A program made the position numbers and the translations under genes. Below, piece by piece: positions 9,842 to 19,256 of a stretch of DNA of 45,114 bases (its first letter is position 1; every line of letters starts with the position of its first letter). This stretch comes from Ramlibacter sp. (GTDB lineage: Bacteria; Pseudomonadota; Gammaproteobacteria; Burkholderiales; Burkholderiaceae_C): NCBI GenBank assembly GCA_013815685.1, contig JACDFR010000036.1, positions 1 to 45,114 on the forward strand. Direction: 5' to 3'. The notes under the pieces are model-generated. The model worked only from the letters and a program-made list of their open reading frames with translations, searched no databases and was not told the DNA's origin.

Positions 9842-10644
9842 CAGTAGTAGTTGCCCGCGAGGGTAGCTGCTTCGAGTAGCAGGAGTACGGCGAACATGCG
9901 CACCAGGCCCTGCAGCGCAGCGCTTTCGCGCGAGCCGTCGCCTTCGAGGTCGTAGAGCGCCGAAGCCATCGGGATAATGGAGACCGCCAGACTGAAGAAC
10001 AATGTCTTGAGCACGAAGATCAGCGCCACCGCGCCCGTGAACACGTGTCCGAACACGTGCGTGTAGGCGGCCAGCCCCGCCGAAGTCCAGCCATAGACCG
10101 CCAGGTAGGCCAGCGCCATGGCGACCACGCAACTGAGCGCGGCCAGCGTGATGGTGGCGAAGATGCCCGCTACGGCACGCGGCAACACCTGGGTGGCGAC
10201 GGGGTCGATTCCCCGCTGGCGCAGCGCCTCGAACCGCCCCGTGCGCCGCATCTCGGCCAGCGCCGCGCCGTTGGGAATGGTGCAGCGCAGGGCGACAAAC
10301 AGCGCAGCGGTGAGCGGGATGAGTTCCAGCACCAGCACGCGGATCACCATCTCCAGCGCGTAGCGCGACAGGCCGTAGCTCAGCGCGGTCACCACGACGA
10401 TGCGCGTGATCACCAGGGTGAGCAGCGCGCACAGGGCGGTGAACCACCACAGGATGGGCGCGGTGTCGAGGTAGATGTGGCGCACCATCGCGCCACGGGT
10501 TTCGCGCCCGTAGCTCGAAGGGGACATCGCGAGCACGAGAATGGAGGCGCCGAAAAACACGATGCGCCACCAGCCGGCCAGCCAGCGCAGCGGAGCACTG
10601 CCCGAGTGACCGAGCCTTTGCAGGCGGCCTGAAGGTGCTGTCAT
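9841..10644 (-). CDS. MlaE-family ABC transporter permease
   Basis: The 267-aa integral membrane protein has about five to six hydrophobic segments. It carries the MlaE pattern: ALRCTIPNGAALAEMRRTG, where the coupling helix AEMRRTGRFEALRQRGIDP resembles the E-M-x-x-T-E-Q-x-D-A-L region of the family, then LPRAVAGIFATI. It should pair with an MlaF-type ATPase to drive lipid movement through the MlaD ring. No ATPase gene is adjacent: MlaD follows with a one-base overlap, and upstream lies the divergent FecR gene. The start at 10644 gives a short cytoplasmic N-terminus. The very long open frame upstream of it is a shadow of the FecR gene. Confidence 0.88.
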   Translation of the reverse strand: MTAPSGRLQRLGHSGSAPLRWLAGWWRIVFFGASILVLAMSPSSYGRETRGAMVRHIYLDTAPILWWFTALCALLTLVITRIVVVTALSYGLSRYALEMVIRVLVLELIPLTAALFVALRCTIPNGAALAEMRRTGRFEALRQRGIDPVATQVLPRAVAGIFATITLAALSCVVAMALAYLAVYGWTSAGLAAYTHVFGHVFTGAVALIFVLKTLFFSLAVSIIPMASALYDLEGDGSRESAALQGLVRMFAVLLLLEAATLAGNYY

Positions 10645-10815
10645 GGACAGGGATGATAGGCCAGCCGAGCTGGTCCACGGCTCGATTGATGAGTTACACG
10701 GCAGAGGTGCTTTACAGCGGTTTACAAATACCGCCGGTTGAAGGCCTCGCTTTACCTTGCGTTTGCGCCAGCGCGGGCAGCTCAGGCGTTCTACTTCTAC
10801 AGGGAGAGAACCACC

Positions 10816-13179
10816 ATGCCTACCACGCGCTTTCTTCGCTACTTCGTTGCCCACCTGCTGCCGATCCTGGGCTTGCTCGGCACGCCGGTACTTGCGCAGA
10901 ACGATCCCAGCGGCCGGGTCGGGCGGCTCAACCATGCCGAAGGTGCCGTGACCTTCTCGACGGCCGGCGACAACGAATGGGTCGACGCCGAACTCAACCG
11001 GCCGCTCACGCGGGGCGACCGGCTGTGGACCGACAAAGGCGCGCGCGCCGAGATCCAGATCGGCTCTTCCGCGGTGCGCATGGATGGACAGACGCAGATC
11101 GAGATCCTGGCGCTGGACGACCAGTCGGCGCAGTTGAGCGTGACCAAGGGGACGGTCTACGTGCGCGTGCGCAGCCTGCCCGAGGGCGAGAATTTCGAGA
11201 TCGATACGCCCAACCTGGCGTACCGCGCGGCTTACCCGGGCGACTACCGCATCGACGTCGACGCGGCGCGCGGCAGCACACGCGTGACCATCCATTCGGG
11301 CACCGGCGCCGTGTACGGCGAAGGCGGCCAGTCCCTTCCGCTGGGCGGCGGCCAGCAGATCACCTTTCGTGGACGCACGCTGGTGCAGCTCACCGCACAG
11401 GAGTCGCCGCCGCAGGACAATTTCGACCGGTGGGCTGCCGAGCGCAACCGGCGGGAGGACCAATCGGTGTCCGCCCGCTATGTGCCGCGCGAAGTTGTGG
11501 GCTATCAGCAACTGGATGCGCACGGCCAATGGTCGCAGGATCCGACCTACGGCCCCGTCTGGCACCCGCAGGGAACCGCCGCCAGCTGGGCTCCCTATCG
11601 CGACGGCCGCTGGGAATGGGTGGGCCCCTGGGGCTGGACCTGGATCGACGACGCGCCGTGGGGCTTCGCACCCTCCCACTATGGCCGTTGGGCCATGATC
11701 GGCTCGCGATGGGCCTGGGTTCCGGGCCGCATCGGATTGCGGCCCGTGTACGCGCCCGCGCTGGTGGCCTTCATCGGTGGCGGCAGCGGCGGCGTCAACT
11801 GGAGCATCCCGATCGGCACCGGCCGGCCGGGCGTGGCCTGGTTCCCGCTGGCCCCGGGCGAAGCCTGGCAGCCCGGCTACCGGGCCAGTGCCATCTACAT
11901 CAGCAACGTCAATCGCAATACGGCGCTGACCAACGCCAGCTATGCGCATCAGCGCAGGCCGGAAGCGTTGACGGCGATCTCCGCGGAAGACTTCCACCGC
12001 GGCCGGCCGGTACGCGGCAGCTGGCTGCGCGTGGCAGGCAATGTGCTGACCAGCGCGCAGGTGGTGCCGCCCCCGCCCATGCCCGAGCGCAGCGGGATTT
12101 TGGGGCGCGAGCGGACCGCGACCGCGCGGGCCGCTCCACCGCAGGCCGAAATCCGGCAAGTGACCGCCAATCCGGCGCTGGCCCCGCAGCAGCCATTGCA
12201 ACAGCCGCCGCAGCAGGCCGAGGCTCAACGCCAGCGCCTGGCGGCCGACGAGGCCAAGGCAGCGCAGCAAGCCAAGGCCGCGCAACAGGCGCGGGAAGCC
12301 GAACAGCTCAAGCTGGCGCAAGAGGCTCAGCTCGCGCAGCAGGCGCAAGCCGCAAAACAGGCCAAGGCAGCCGATCAGGCGAAGGCCGCCGAGCTCGCCA
12401 GGGCGCTGCAGCAAGCCAAAGTGGCAGAAGCCAATGTGGCAGAAGCCAAAGCAGCGCAGCAAGCCAAGGCCGAACAACTCAAGTCCGCCCAGCAGGCGCG
12501 AGCCGCGGAACAAGCCAGGGCCGCGCAGGAGCGGTCCGTTCAACAGGCCAAAGCCGCGGAGCAGATGAGAGTGGCCAAGGCGGCCGCAGCCGCAGCGCCC
12601 AAAACAGCACCGCCCAAGCCGCCTTCTGCCCGGGTAGCGCAGCAGCAAGAAAAACCACTGCCGGCGAGCAAGGTCTCCGGGCCGTCCAGGCAGGTCGAAC
12701 AGGGCAAATGGGAGCTGCAGGCCAAGCGAGAACAACAGGCCAAAGCGGACGAAGCCCGGCGCGAACAAGCCGCAAAACGCGAGCGCGAGCAGGTGCTGGC
12801 CAAGCGCAGCGAGCAGGCACGGCGCGATGCGCAAGCCCGCCTCGACGCCCTGGCGCGCCGGCAGGCCCATGCCCAGCAAGTCGAATCGGCCCGCCGCGCG
12901 GCGGAACGCGATGCGCAGGTGCTGCGCGAACAGCGCGCCCAGCGCGAAGAACAGACGCGCAGGGTGGCACTGGAAAAAGAGCAGGCGCAGCGCGCAGCCT
13001 GGCAGCGCCAGCAGCAAGCCATCAGCGACCAGTGGCGCCGCGACCAGCAGGCCTTCGAAGACCAGCAACGCGAACGCAGCCGCAATCGCCCCGACCTGCG
13101 CAACGACCGCCGTGCGCCCCCTCAGCCCGAGGTGTGGCAGCGCGGCGTCCCGATATTGAACCCCGGCCGGACCAGCTGA
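10816..13179 (+). CDS. FecR-domain exported protein with aromatic DUF6600-like domain and coiled-coil tail
   Basis: The 787-aa protein has an N-terminal signal peptide (LLPILGLLGTPVLAQ, cleavage near residue 27). A FecR-type beta domain follows (about 35-200, including RPLTRGDRLWTDKGARAE and GTVYVRVRS). Next is an aromatic segment (about 235-330) with repeated WxP/WxWVGPWGWTW motifs as in DUF6600 proteins. A long Ala/Gln/Lys/Arg-rich tail (about 450-760) is predicted to form coiled coil, made of repeats such as QQAKAAQQAREAEQ. The ATG at 10816 follows AGGGAGAGAA. There is no sigma factor or anti-sigma membrane helix nearby, so it is probably a secreted or periplasmic structural protein, not a FecR signalling protein. 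Function unknown. Confidence 0.8.
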   Translation: MPTTRFLRYFVAHLLPILGLLGTPVLAQNDPSGRVGRLNHAEGAVTFSTAGDNEWVDAELNRPLTRGDRLWTDKGARAEIQIGSSAVRMDGQTQIEILALDDQSAQLSVTKGTVYVRVRSLPEGENFEIDTPNLAYRAAYPGDYRIDVDAARGSTRVTIHSGTGAVYGEGGQSLPLGGGQQITFRGRTLVQLTAQESPPQDNFDRWAAERNRREDQSVSARYVPREVVGYQQLDAHGQWSQDPTYGPVWHPQGTAASWAPYRDGRWEWVGPWGWTWIDDAPWGFAPSHYGRWAMIGSRWAWVPGRIGLRPVYAPALVAFIGGGSGGVNWSIPIGTGRPGVAWFPLAPGEAWQPGYRASAIYISNVNRNTALTNASYAHQRRPEALTAISAEDFHRGRPVRGSWLRVAGNVLTSAQVVPPPPMPERSGILGRERTATARAAPPQAEIRQVTANPALAPQQPLQQPPQQAEAQRQRLAADEAKAAQQAKAAQQAREAEQLKLAQEAQLAQQAQAAKQAKAADQAKAAELARALQQAKVAEANVAEAKAAQQAKAEQLKSAQQARAAEQARAAQERSVQQAKAAEQMRVAKAAAAAAPKTAPPKPPSARVAQQQEKPLPASKVSGPSRQVEQGKWELQAKREQQAKADEARREQAAKREREQVLAKRSEQARRDAQARLDALARRQAHAQQVESARRAAERDAQVLREQRAQREEQTRRVALEKEQAQRAAWQRQQQAISDQWRRDQQAFEDQQRERSRNRPDLRNDRRAPPQPEVWQRGVPILNPGRTS

Positions 13180-13202
13180 AGTCCGATAAAGGAGAGCGAG
13201 TC

Positions 13203-14108
13203 ATGAAATTCCCGGTGATGTCATTGCGCGCGCTGGCGGCGCGCCTGGCGGGCGTGGCGCTCCTGGCTTCGTGCGCCACCGGCGCTGTGGGCCAGGTGGG
13301 CCCGCCGGCGCGCGGTCCCGGTTTCAGCCATATCGAAGGGTCGGTGGTCTTTGCCCCGGCGGGCTCGACCGAATGGGTCGACGCCTCGCCGAACCGCCCG
13401 ATCATGCGCGGCGACCGGCTGTGGACCGACAAGGGCGCGCGCGCCGAGGTGCAACTCGGATCCGCCGCGCTGCACATGGACAGTGAAACCTTCGTCGAGG
13501 TACTCGGCTGGGACCGGGACGCGCTGCTGGCCGCGCTCAACGAAGGCGCCCTCAGCGCGCGCGTGCGGCAGCGGCAAGGCGAGAACTTCAAGGTCAGTAC
13601 GCCGCAGCTGACGTTCCGCCCCCTCCAGGCAGGGGAATACCGCCTGGATGTCGACCCGGCACGCAACATCACGCGTGTCACGGTAAGAAGCGGAACCGCG
13701 CTGGTCAACGGCATGGCTGCCGGCGCGATTCAGATGTATGCGGGCCAGCAGATCGCCTTCAGCGGGCGCGACCTGAAAGTGGCGGGCCAGGGAGCACCGC
13801 GCATCGACGGCTTCGACCGCTGGGCGGCCGAACGAAACCGCGCCGAAGACCAGGCTGTGGCTGCGCGCAATGCGCCCCGCACGGTGATCGCGCAACAACA
13901 GCAGCCGGGCCCGACGGGGCATTGGGAATGGATCGCGCCATGGGGCTGGGCCTGGGTCCAGCCGCAAGGACAATCGCCTGCCGCGCCGCCGCAGGCGATG
14001 GTGCGGCCCCAGGCGGAGATCCAGCGCTGGAGGCCGCCCGTCAACAGCTATGAATTTGAGGAAGAACGCAGTGGCCGCAGCCGTGGCCGCGGCTATGGCT
14101 TCAATTGA
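13203..14108 (+). CDS. FecR-domain lipoprotein, paralogue of the preceding gene
   Basis: The 301-aa protein repeats the plan of its neighbour without the coiled-coil tail. It has a signal with lipobox (LLASC, Cys24), then a FecR-type domain including RPIMRGDRLWTDKGARAE, nearly identical to the upstream paralogue, then the shared GFDRWAAERNR segment and one aromatic GHWEWIAPWGWAWV motif. The C-terminus is Arg/Gly-rich. An AGGAGA ribosome site lies about 10 nt before the ATG, 23 bp after the first gene, so the two are an operon created by duplication. Function unknown. Confidence 0.8.
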   Translation: MKFPVMSLRALAARLAGVALLASCATGAVGQVGPPARGPGFSHIEGSVVFAPAGSTEWVDASPNRPIMRGDRLWTDKGARAEVQLGSAALHMDSETFVEVLGWDRDALLAALNEGALSARVRQRQGENFKVSTPQLTFRPLQAGEYRLDVDPARNITRVTVRSGTALVNGMAAGAIQMYAGQQIAFSGRDLKVAGQGAPRIDGFDRWAAERNRAEDQAVAARNAPRTVIAQQQQPGPTGHWEWIAPWGWAWVQPQGQSPAAPPQAMVRPQAEIQRWRPPVNSYEFEEERSGRSRGRGYGFN

Positions 14109-14361
14109 CGGATTCGGGGAAAGAACCAACGACGGGAGAAACTTTCTCTTCTTCGGGCGGCAGGTAGACCGTGGTGCGATCGATCTTGGCATCGTAGGCA
14201 GCCAGTTCGGCGCTGGCGCTACGGATCACGGCGCGGTCCAACGGGTGGCACTGGCGCTGGCTCAATCTGCTCAGGGCTTCGGACCGGTCGATCAACTGGC
14301 GAACACCAGCGGGGTCCATCATCAGTGCAAAGGGATTGCCGGCCGTCGTTGCTGTTCTCAT
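14101..14361 (-). CDS. Small conserved hypothetical protein (86 aa)
   Basis: The short protein contains NPFALMMDPAGVRQLIDRSE followed by LSRLSQRQCHPLDR, a pattern I associate with small uncharacterised Burkholderiales proteins. It has no signal peptide or membrane segment. CAGGAG lies about 9 nt before the ATG, which supports real translation. Its stop overlaps the end of the convergent FecR gene by 8 bp. Function unknown. Confidence 0.6.
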   Translation of the reverse strand: MRTATTAGNPFALMMDPAGVRQLIDRSEALSRLSQRQCHPLDRAVIRSASAELAAYDAKIDRTTVYLPPEEEKVSPVVGSFPESVN

Positions 14362-14487
14362 TCGCTCAACTCCTGTAATTGCAGGTCACGTTTTGGATGT
14401 AGAGACTGTGGCGCAGTGGTGTCGTTTGTAACGTCAGGTGGCTTCGTTACACCTTGTAGGACGGTTTCTCGCGAGCCGGCAGCCCCT

Positions 14488-14516
14488 TTGGCTGTGTCAT
14501 TTGCACGTTGCACAAT
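14488..14516 (+). promoter_or_regulatory. Putative amn promoter giving a near-leaderless mRNA
   Basis: TTGGCT (14488-14493), a 17-bp spacer and CACAAT (14511-14516) form a sigma70-like promoter. The predicted start is within a base or two of the amn ATG at 14524, and no Shine-Dalgarno sequence precedes the ATG. Confidence 0.5.
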
Positions 14517-14523
14517 AGCTTCC

Positions 14524-16017
14524 ATGCCCTACTTGCCGCCCTTCATCGCTCCCAGCCGCCACAGCGATCCGCGCACTGCGCTGACCGAAGTCCGCGCGAT
14601 CTATTCGCAGCAAATCGAGCACCTGCGCGGCGCCATGCAGCGCTTCGTCGCGGGTGAGGCATTGCCTGGGCACGTGCGCGCCTGCTATCCGTTCGTGCGT
14701 ATCCACACCGACACCGTGGCGCGGCAAATCGAGCTGGAGAATTCGGGCTTGAGCTACGGCTTCGTGGCCAACGCCGGCCGTTTCGAGACCACGCTCACGC
14801 GCCCGGATCTCTATGGCAACTACTATCTGGAGCAGTTTCGGCTGCTGCGGCAGAACCACGGCGTCGAGCTGGAAGTGGGAACGAGCACCCAGCCTATCCC
14901 GGTGCATTTTTCATTCGCCGAGAACGACCACATCGAAGGCACGCTCAGCCCCGAGCGGCGGGTGCTGCTGCGCGATACCTTCGACCTTCCCGACCTGGGC
15001 GCGATGGACGACGGCATCGCCAACGGCACGTGGGAGGCGCGCCCGGGCGAGGCGCAGCCACTGGCGCTTTTCACCGCGGCGCGCGTCGACTACTCATTGC
15101 ATCGCCTGCGCCATTACACCGGCACCGCGCCCGACTGGTTCCAGAACTTCGTGCTGTTCACCAACTATCAGTTCTATATCGACGAGTTCGTGCGCCTGGG
15201 ACACGAGGAAATGGCGAACCCGAACAGCGACTACATTGCCTTCGTCGAACCGGGCAATGTGGTGACCCGGCGCACCGGCCTGCCGGCCGAAGCGGGCGAC
15301 AGCCTGGGCGCCGTGCCGCCGCGGCTGCCGCAGATGCCGGCCTACCACCTCATGCGCGCCAATCATGGAGGCATCACCATGGTCAATATCGGCGTGGGCC
15401 CCGCCAATGCCAAGACCATCACCGACCACATCGCGGTGCTTCGGCCCCACGCCTGGATGATGCTGGGCCACTGCGCGGGCCTTCGCAACAGCCAGCAGCT
15501 GGGCGACTATGTGCTGGCCCACGCGTATGTGCGTGAGGACCATGTGCTGGACGAGGAGCTGCCACTGTGGGTGCCGATCCCGGCGCTGGCCGAAATCCAG
15601 CTCGCGCTGGAAAAGGCCGTAGCCGACGTGACGCAATGCAAGGGCGCCGACCTGAAGCGGATCATGCGCACCGGCACCGTGGCCAGCACCGACAACCGCA
15701 ACTGGGAACTGCTGCCCGGCAACCAGCCGCAGCGCCGCTTCAGCCAGAGCCGCGCCGTCGCGCTGGACATGGAAAGCGCCACGATCGCGGCCAACGGCTT
15801 CCGCTTCCGGGTACCGTATGGCACCTTGCTATGCGTGAGCGACAAGCCCCTGCACGGCGAGATCAAGCTGCCCGGCATGGCCAACCAGTTCTACCGCGAG
15901 CGGGTCGACCAGCATCTGCGCATCGGCATGCGCGCCATCGAGATCCTGCGCTCGGAAGGCAGCCAGCGCCTGCACAGCCGCAAGCTGCGCAGCTTCGACG
16001 AGGTGGCGTTTCAGTAG
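14524..16017 (+). CDS. amn: AMP nucleosidase
   Basis: Amn hydrolyses AMP to adenine and ribose 5-phosphate and so regulates intracellular AMP in bacteria. The 497-aa length is close to that of E. coli Amn (484). The N-terminal regulatory domain (to about residue 185) includes YPFVRI and SYGFVANAGRFETTLTRPD. The C-terminal nucleoside-phosphorylase-like domain includes FVLFTNYQFYIDEFV, MVNIGVGPANAKTITDHIAV, the MMLGHCAGLR loop, LDMESATIAANGFRFRVPYG and LLCVSDKPLHGEIK. The ATG at 14524 was preferred because the upstream open frame has no ribosome site and no family similarity. It runs convergently into psd with a 7-bp overlap. Confidence 0.95.
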   Translation: MPYLPPFIAPSRHSDPRTALTEVRAIYSQQIEHLRGAMQRFVAGEALPGHVRACYPFVRIHTDTVARQIELENSGLSYGFVANAGRFETTLTRPDLYGNYYLEQFRLLRQNHGVELEVGTSTQPIPVHFSFAENDHIEGTLSPERRVLLRDTFDLPDLGAMDDGIANGTWEARPGEAQPLALFTAARVDYSLHRLRHYTGTAPDWFQNFVLFTNYQFYIDEFVRLGHEEMANPNSDYIAFVEPGNVVTRRTGLPAEAGDSLGAVPPRLPQMPAYHLMRANHGGITMVNIGVGPANAKTITDHIAVLRPHAWMMLGHCAGLRNSQQLGDYVLAHAYVREDHVLDEELPLWVPIPALAEIQLALEKAVADVTQCKGADLKRIMRTGTVASTDNRNWELLPGNQPQRRFSQSRAVALDMESATIAANGFRFRVPYGTLLCVSDKPLHGEIKLPGMANQFYRERVDQHLRIGMRAIEILRSEGSQRLHSRKLRSFDEVAFQ

Positions 16018-16865
16018 GGGCCGGCCACCGTGGCCATCGGCTCGCCCAGCCGCACCGGCCGGGTCGGCGCCCAGTTCGCCATGAAGGTGACGATATTCTT
16101 CGGGAACAGCATCACCACCGTGGAGCCGAGCAGGAAGCGTCCCATCTCCACGCCTTTGGCCAGCACGATGTCCTGATCGTCGTAGCGCCATTCGCGCACG
16201 TCGCGGGTGCGCGGCGGATTGACCACCCCGTGCCATACCGTGGCGATGCTTCCGACGATGGTCGCGCCCACCAGCACGTTGACGAAGGGCCCGTGCGGGG
16301 TGTCGAAGACACAGACGACGCGTTCGTTGCGCGCGAACAGGCTGGGCACATGGCGCGCCGTCAGGGGATTGACGGAGAACAGGTCGCCCGGCACATAAAT
16401 CATCCGGCGCAGGCGCCCCTCGCAGGGCATGTGGATACGGTGGTAATCCTTGGGCGCGAGGTAGAGCGTGGCGAAGTGACCGTGGTCGAACTGGTGCGCC
16501 AGGGCCTGGTCGCCGCCGACCAGCGCACGCGTCGAATAGCTGTGGCCCTTGGCCTGGAAAATCTGATCGTGCTCGATCGGGCCGAACTGGCTGATTGCCG
16601 CGTCCACCGGGCAGACGAACGGTGCGTCGGCGATGGGCCGCGCGCCCGGCTGAAGGGCCCGGGTGAAGAAATCGTTGAACGTCGCGTAGCTTTCAATGCG
16701 CGGGTCCGCAGCCTCCTCCATGTTGACGCGGTAGGTGGCGATGAATTTGCGGATGATCGCGTGGGTGACGGCGCCTCCGCGCATATTGGCCACGTGGCCG
16801 GCAAAGACCGTGAGCAACCGCTTGGGCAGAAGGTATTGCGGCGTGACCGCGAGACGGTTGGGCAT
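16011..16865 (-). CDS. psd: Phosphatidylserine decarboxylase proenzyme
   Basis: Psd makes phosphatidylethanolamine from phosphatidylserine at the inner membrane. The 284-aa proenzyme carries the LGST self-cleavage site (residues 246-249). Cleavage before Ser248 would create the pyruvoyl cofactor and separate the large beta from the small alpha chain. The catalytic Asp88 (PVDAAIS) and His145 (YHRIHMP) complete the triad. Length and motifs match the family, so the enzyme should be active. The gene is divergent from nodI, with a 106-bp shared upstream region, and overlaps the 3' end of amn. Confidence 0.96.
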   Translation of the reverse strand: MPNRLAVTPQYLLPKRLLTVFAGHVANMRGGAVTHAIIRKFIATYRVNMEEAADPRIESYATFNDFFTRALQPGARPIADAPFVCPVDAAISQFGPIEHDQIFQAKGHSYSTRALVGGDQALAHQFDHGHFATLYLAPKDYHRIHMPCEGRLRRMIYVPGDLFSVNPLTARHVPSLFARNERVVCVFDTPHGPFVNVLVGATIVGSIATVWHGVVNPPRTRDVREWRYDDQDIVLAKGVEMGRFLLGSTVVMLFPKNIVTFMANWAPTRPVRLGEPMATVAGPY

Positions 16866-16971
16866 GGGGATCCAGGTCGGCGAAACCGAAAATTCTAGCC
16901 ATTGCCGGCGGCAGGCGGGTGAGCAATGCCCGGCACTGCGACACAATAGCCGGCCCACATCCCTTGGCTCC

Positions 16972-17891
<920 letters not shown>

Positions 17892-17895
<4 letters not shown>

Positions 17896-18707
17896 TGGGC
17901 AGCGAGCACCGGGGCCATTCGATCTGGAGGGCGCCCGACCTGTCGCCGCGCTGGTGGCCGGTTTTCCTTCGCAACCTGCTTGTGTGGCGCAAGCTGGCGA
18001 TCCCGAGCCTGGTGGGAAACATCGCCGAGCCCCTGATGTGGCTGGTGGCATTCGGCTACGGAATGGGCGCGCTGGTCGGTGAAGTCCAGCTGGAGGGCGC
18101 CAAGGTGCCGTACCTGCTGTTCCTGGCCAGCGGCTCCATCTGCATGAGCGCCATGAACGCAGCATCGTTCGAGGCCTTGTACTCCGCGTTCTCGCGCATG
18201 CATGTCCAGAAGACCTGGGACGGCATCATGAATGCCCCGGTCAGCCTGGACAGCGTGGTACTGGCCGAAATGCTGTGGGCCGCCTTCAAGGCGCTTTTCA
18301 CCGTCACGGCCATTCTGGGCGTCATGATGGCCCTGGGCATCAGCTACAGCCCCAAGCTGCTGGCCGCGTGGGCGGTTCTGCTGGGGGTGGGAATCACCTT
18401 TTCCTGCATCGCGCTGATCTTCAATGCCCTGGCCAGGGGTTACGACTTCTTCACCTACTACTTCACCCTCTTCCTTACGCCCATGATGTTCCTGTCGGGC
18501 ATCTTCTTTCCGCGCGACCAGCTGCCGCATGCCGTGCGGATCGTGTCGGACTGGTTGCCCCTGACCAACGCCGTCGAGCTGGTGCGGCCCATGTTCATGG
18601 ACCAGTGGCCCGCCCACCCGCTGCGCAGCGCGTTGGTGCTCATCGCTTATGCGGTGGGCGGATTCTGGGTCGCCCTGGCACTCACGCGCAAACGCTTCCA
18701 GGCATGA
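17892..18707 (+). CDS. nodJ: NodJ-type ABC-2 transporter permease
   Basis: The 271-aa permease has six hydrophobic segments and the ABC-2 family pattern. Features include NIAEPLMWLVAFGYGMGALVG in the first helix, a long cytoplasmic loop (SRMHVQKTWDGIMNAPVSLD), and the conserved LTPMMFLSGIFFPRDQLP before the last helices. It pairs with the upstream ATPase and overlaps it by four bases. The substrate is unknown. The end lies about 20 bp before the OhrR operator, and no terminator is visible between them. Confidence 0.88.
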
Positions 18708-18726
18708 GGCGCCTTATCCTTGCTCC

Positions 18727-18765
18727 GGCAATTGAATTGCGTGCAATTCAATTGCCCTCTATAAT
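18727..18765 (+). promoter_or_regulatory. OhrR operator and ohrR promoter
   Basis: GGCAATTGAATTGC (18727-18740) and its exact reverse complement GCAATTCAATTGCC (18743-18756) form a 30-bp palindrome with a 2-bp centre. It has the same architecture as the Bacillus ohrA operator (paired ACAATT/AATTGT blocks). It overlaps the -35 element TTGCGT (18737-18742). The -10 TATAAT is at 18760-18765 after a 17-bp spacer. Bound OhrR would block polymerase, so ohrR and probably ohr are derepressed by organic peroxides. Confidence 0.88.
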
Positions 18766-18771
18766 TGCGCC

Positions 18772-19218
18772 ATGACGCGACCCCTGAATCCGGCCCAGGC
18801 GCTGCAGCTGGACAACCAGCTGTGCTTTGCCCTTTACTCCGCATCGCTGGCCATGACCAAGCTGTACAAGCCGCTGCTGGACGAACTGGGCCTGACCTAT
18901 CCCCAGTATCTGGCGATGCTGGTGCTTTGGGAGCGCGACGGCCTGTCGGTTTCGCAGCTCGGGGAGCGCCTCTCGCTGGACTCGGGCACCTTGACGCCGC
19001 TGCTCAAGCGGCTGGAAATCGCGGGCCTGATCGCGCGCATCCGTGCGGTGCAGGACGAGCGGCGGGTGCATGTCACCTTGACCACCGCGGGGCGCAAGCT
19101 GAAGTCCCGCGCCCACAAGATTCCAGGCTGCATTCTTGCGGCCACTAAATACTCCATTCCCGATGTGGTGCAACTCATGCACCAGATGCAGGATTTGCGC
19201 CGGCGCCTGGCCGGTTGA
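18772..19218 (+). CDS. ohrR: Organic hydroperoxide sensor-repressor OhrR (MarR family)
   Basis: The 148-aa MarR-fold repressor has the OhrR peroxidatic cysteine Cys18 ([12 protein letters not shown]) and a second cysteine, Cys120 (IPGCILAAT), so it is a 2-Cys sensor that should form an intersubunit disulfide after peroxide attack. Tyr43 and Tyr46 ([10 protein letters not shown]) sit where OhrR tyrosines hold the reactive cysteine. The winged helix spans about residues 55-105. It lies directly before ohr and behind a palindromic operator. The -10 element predicts transcription from the A of the ATG, and no ribosome site is present. Confidence 0.95.
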   Translation: MTRPLNPAQALQLDNQLCFALYSASLAMTKLYKPLLDELGLTYPQYLAMLVLWERDGLSVSQLGERLSLDSGTLTPLLKRLEIAGLIARIRAVQDERRVHVTLTTAGRKLKSRAHKIPGCILAATKYSIPDVVQLMHQMQDLRRRLAG

Positions 19219-19256
19219 TTTCCCTCCTTTTTTCTTTCAACTCACAAGGAACACCC

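Noticed and set aside
8705..9866. Plus-strand frames antisense to the MlaD-like gene
   Set aside because: They are shadows of the minus-strand MCE gene, which has a membrane helix, MCE motifs and coupled neighbours.
10645..10815. Sigma54 promoter between mlaE and the FecR gene
   Set aside because: No GG and GC pair with the required 10-bp spacing fits. Only unremarkable TTTACA repeats are present.
10645..13068. Minus-strand extension of the MlaE frame to over 1000 codons
   Set aside because: The upstream part is antisense to the FecR gene and is low-complexity. MlaE similarity begins only at 10644.
10635..13202. Plus-strand frame upstream of the second FecR gene
   Set aside because: It reads the first FecR gene out of frame. 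A clear ribosome site and signal peptide place the real start at 13203.
14050..14523. N-terminal extension of amn
   Set aside because: The extension overlaps the small minus-strand gene, has no ribosome site and does not resemble AMP nucleosidases.
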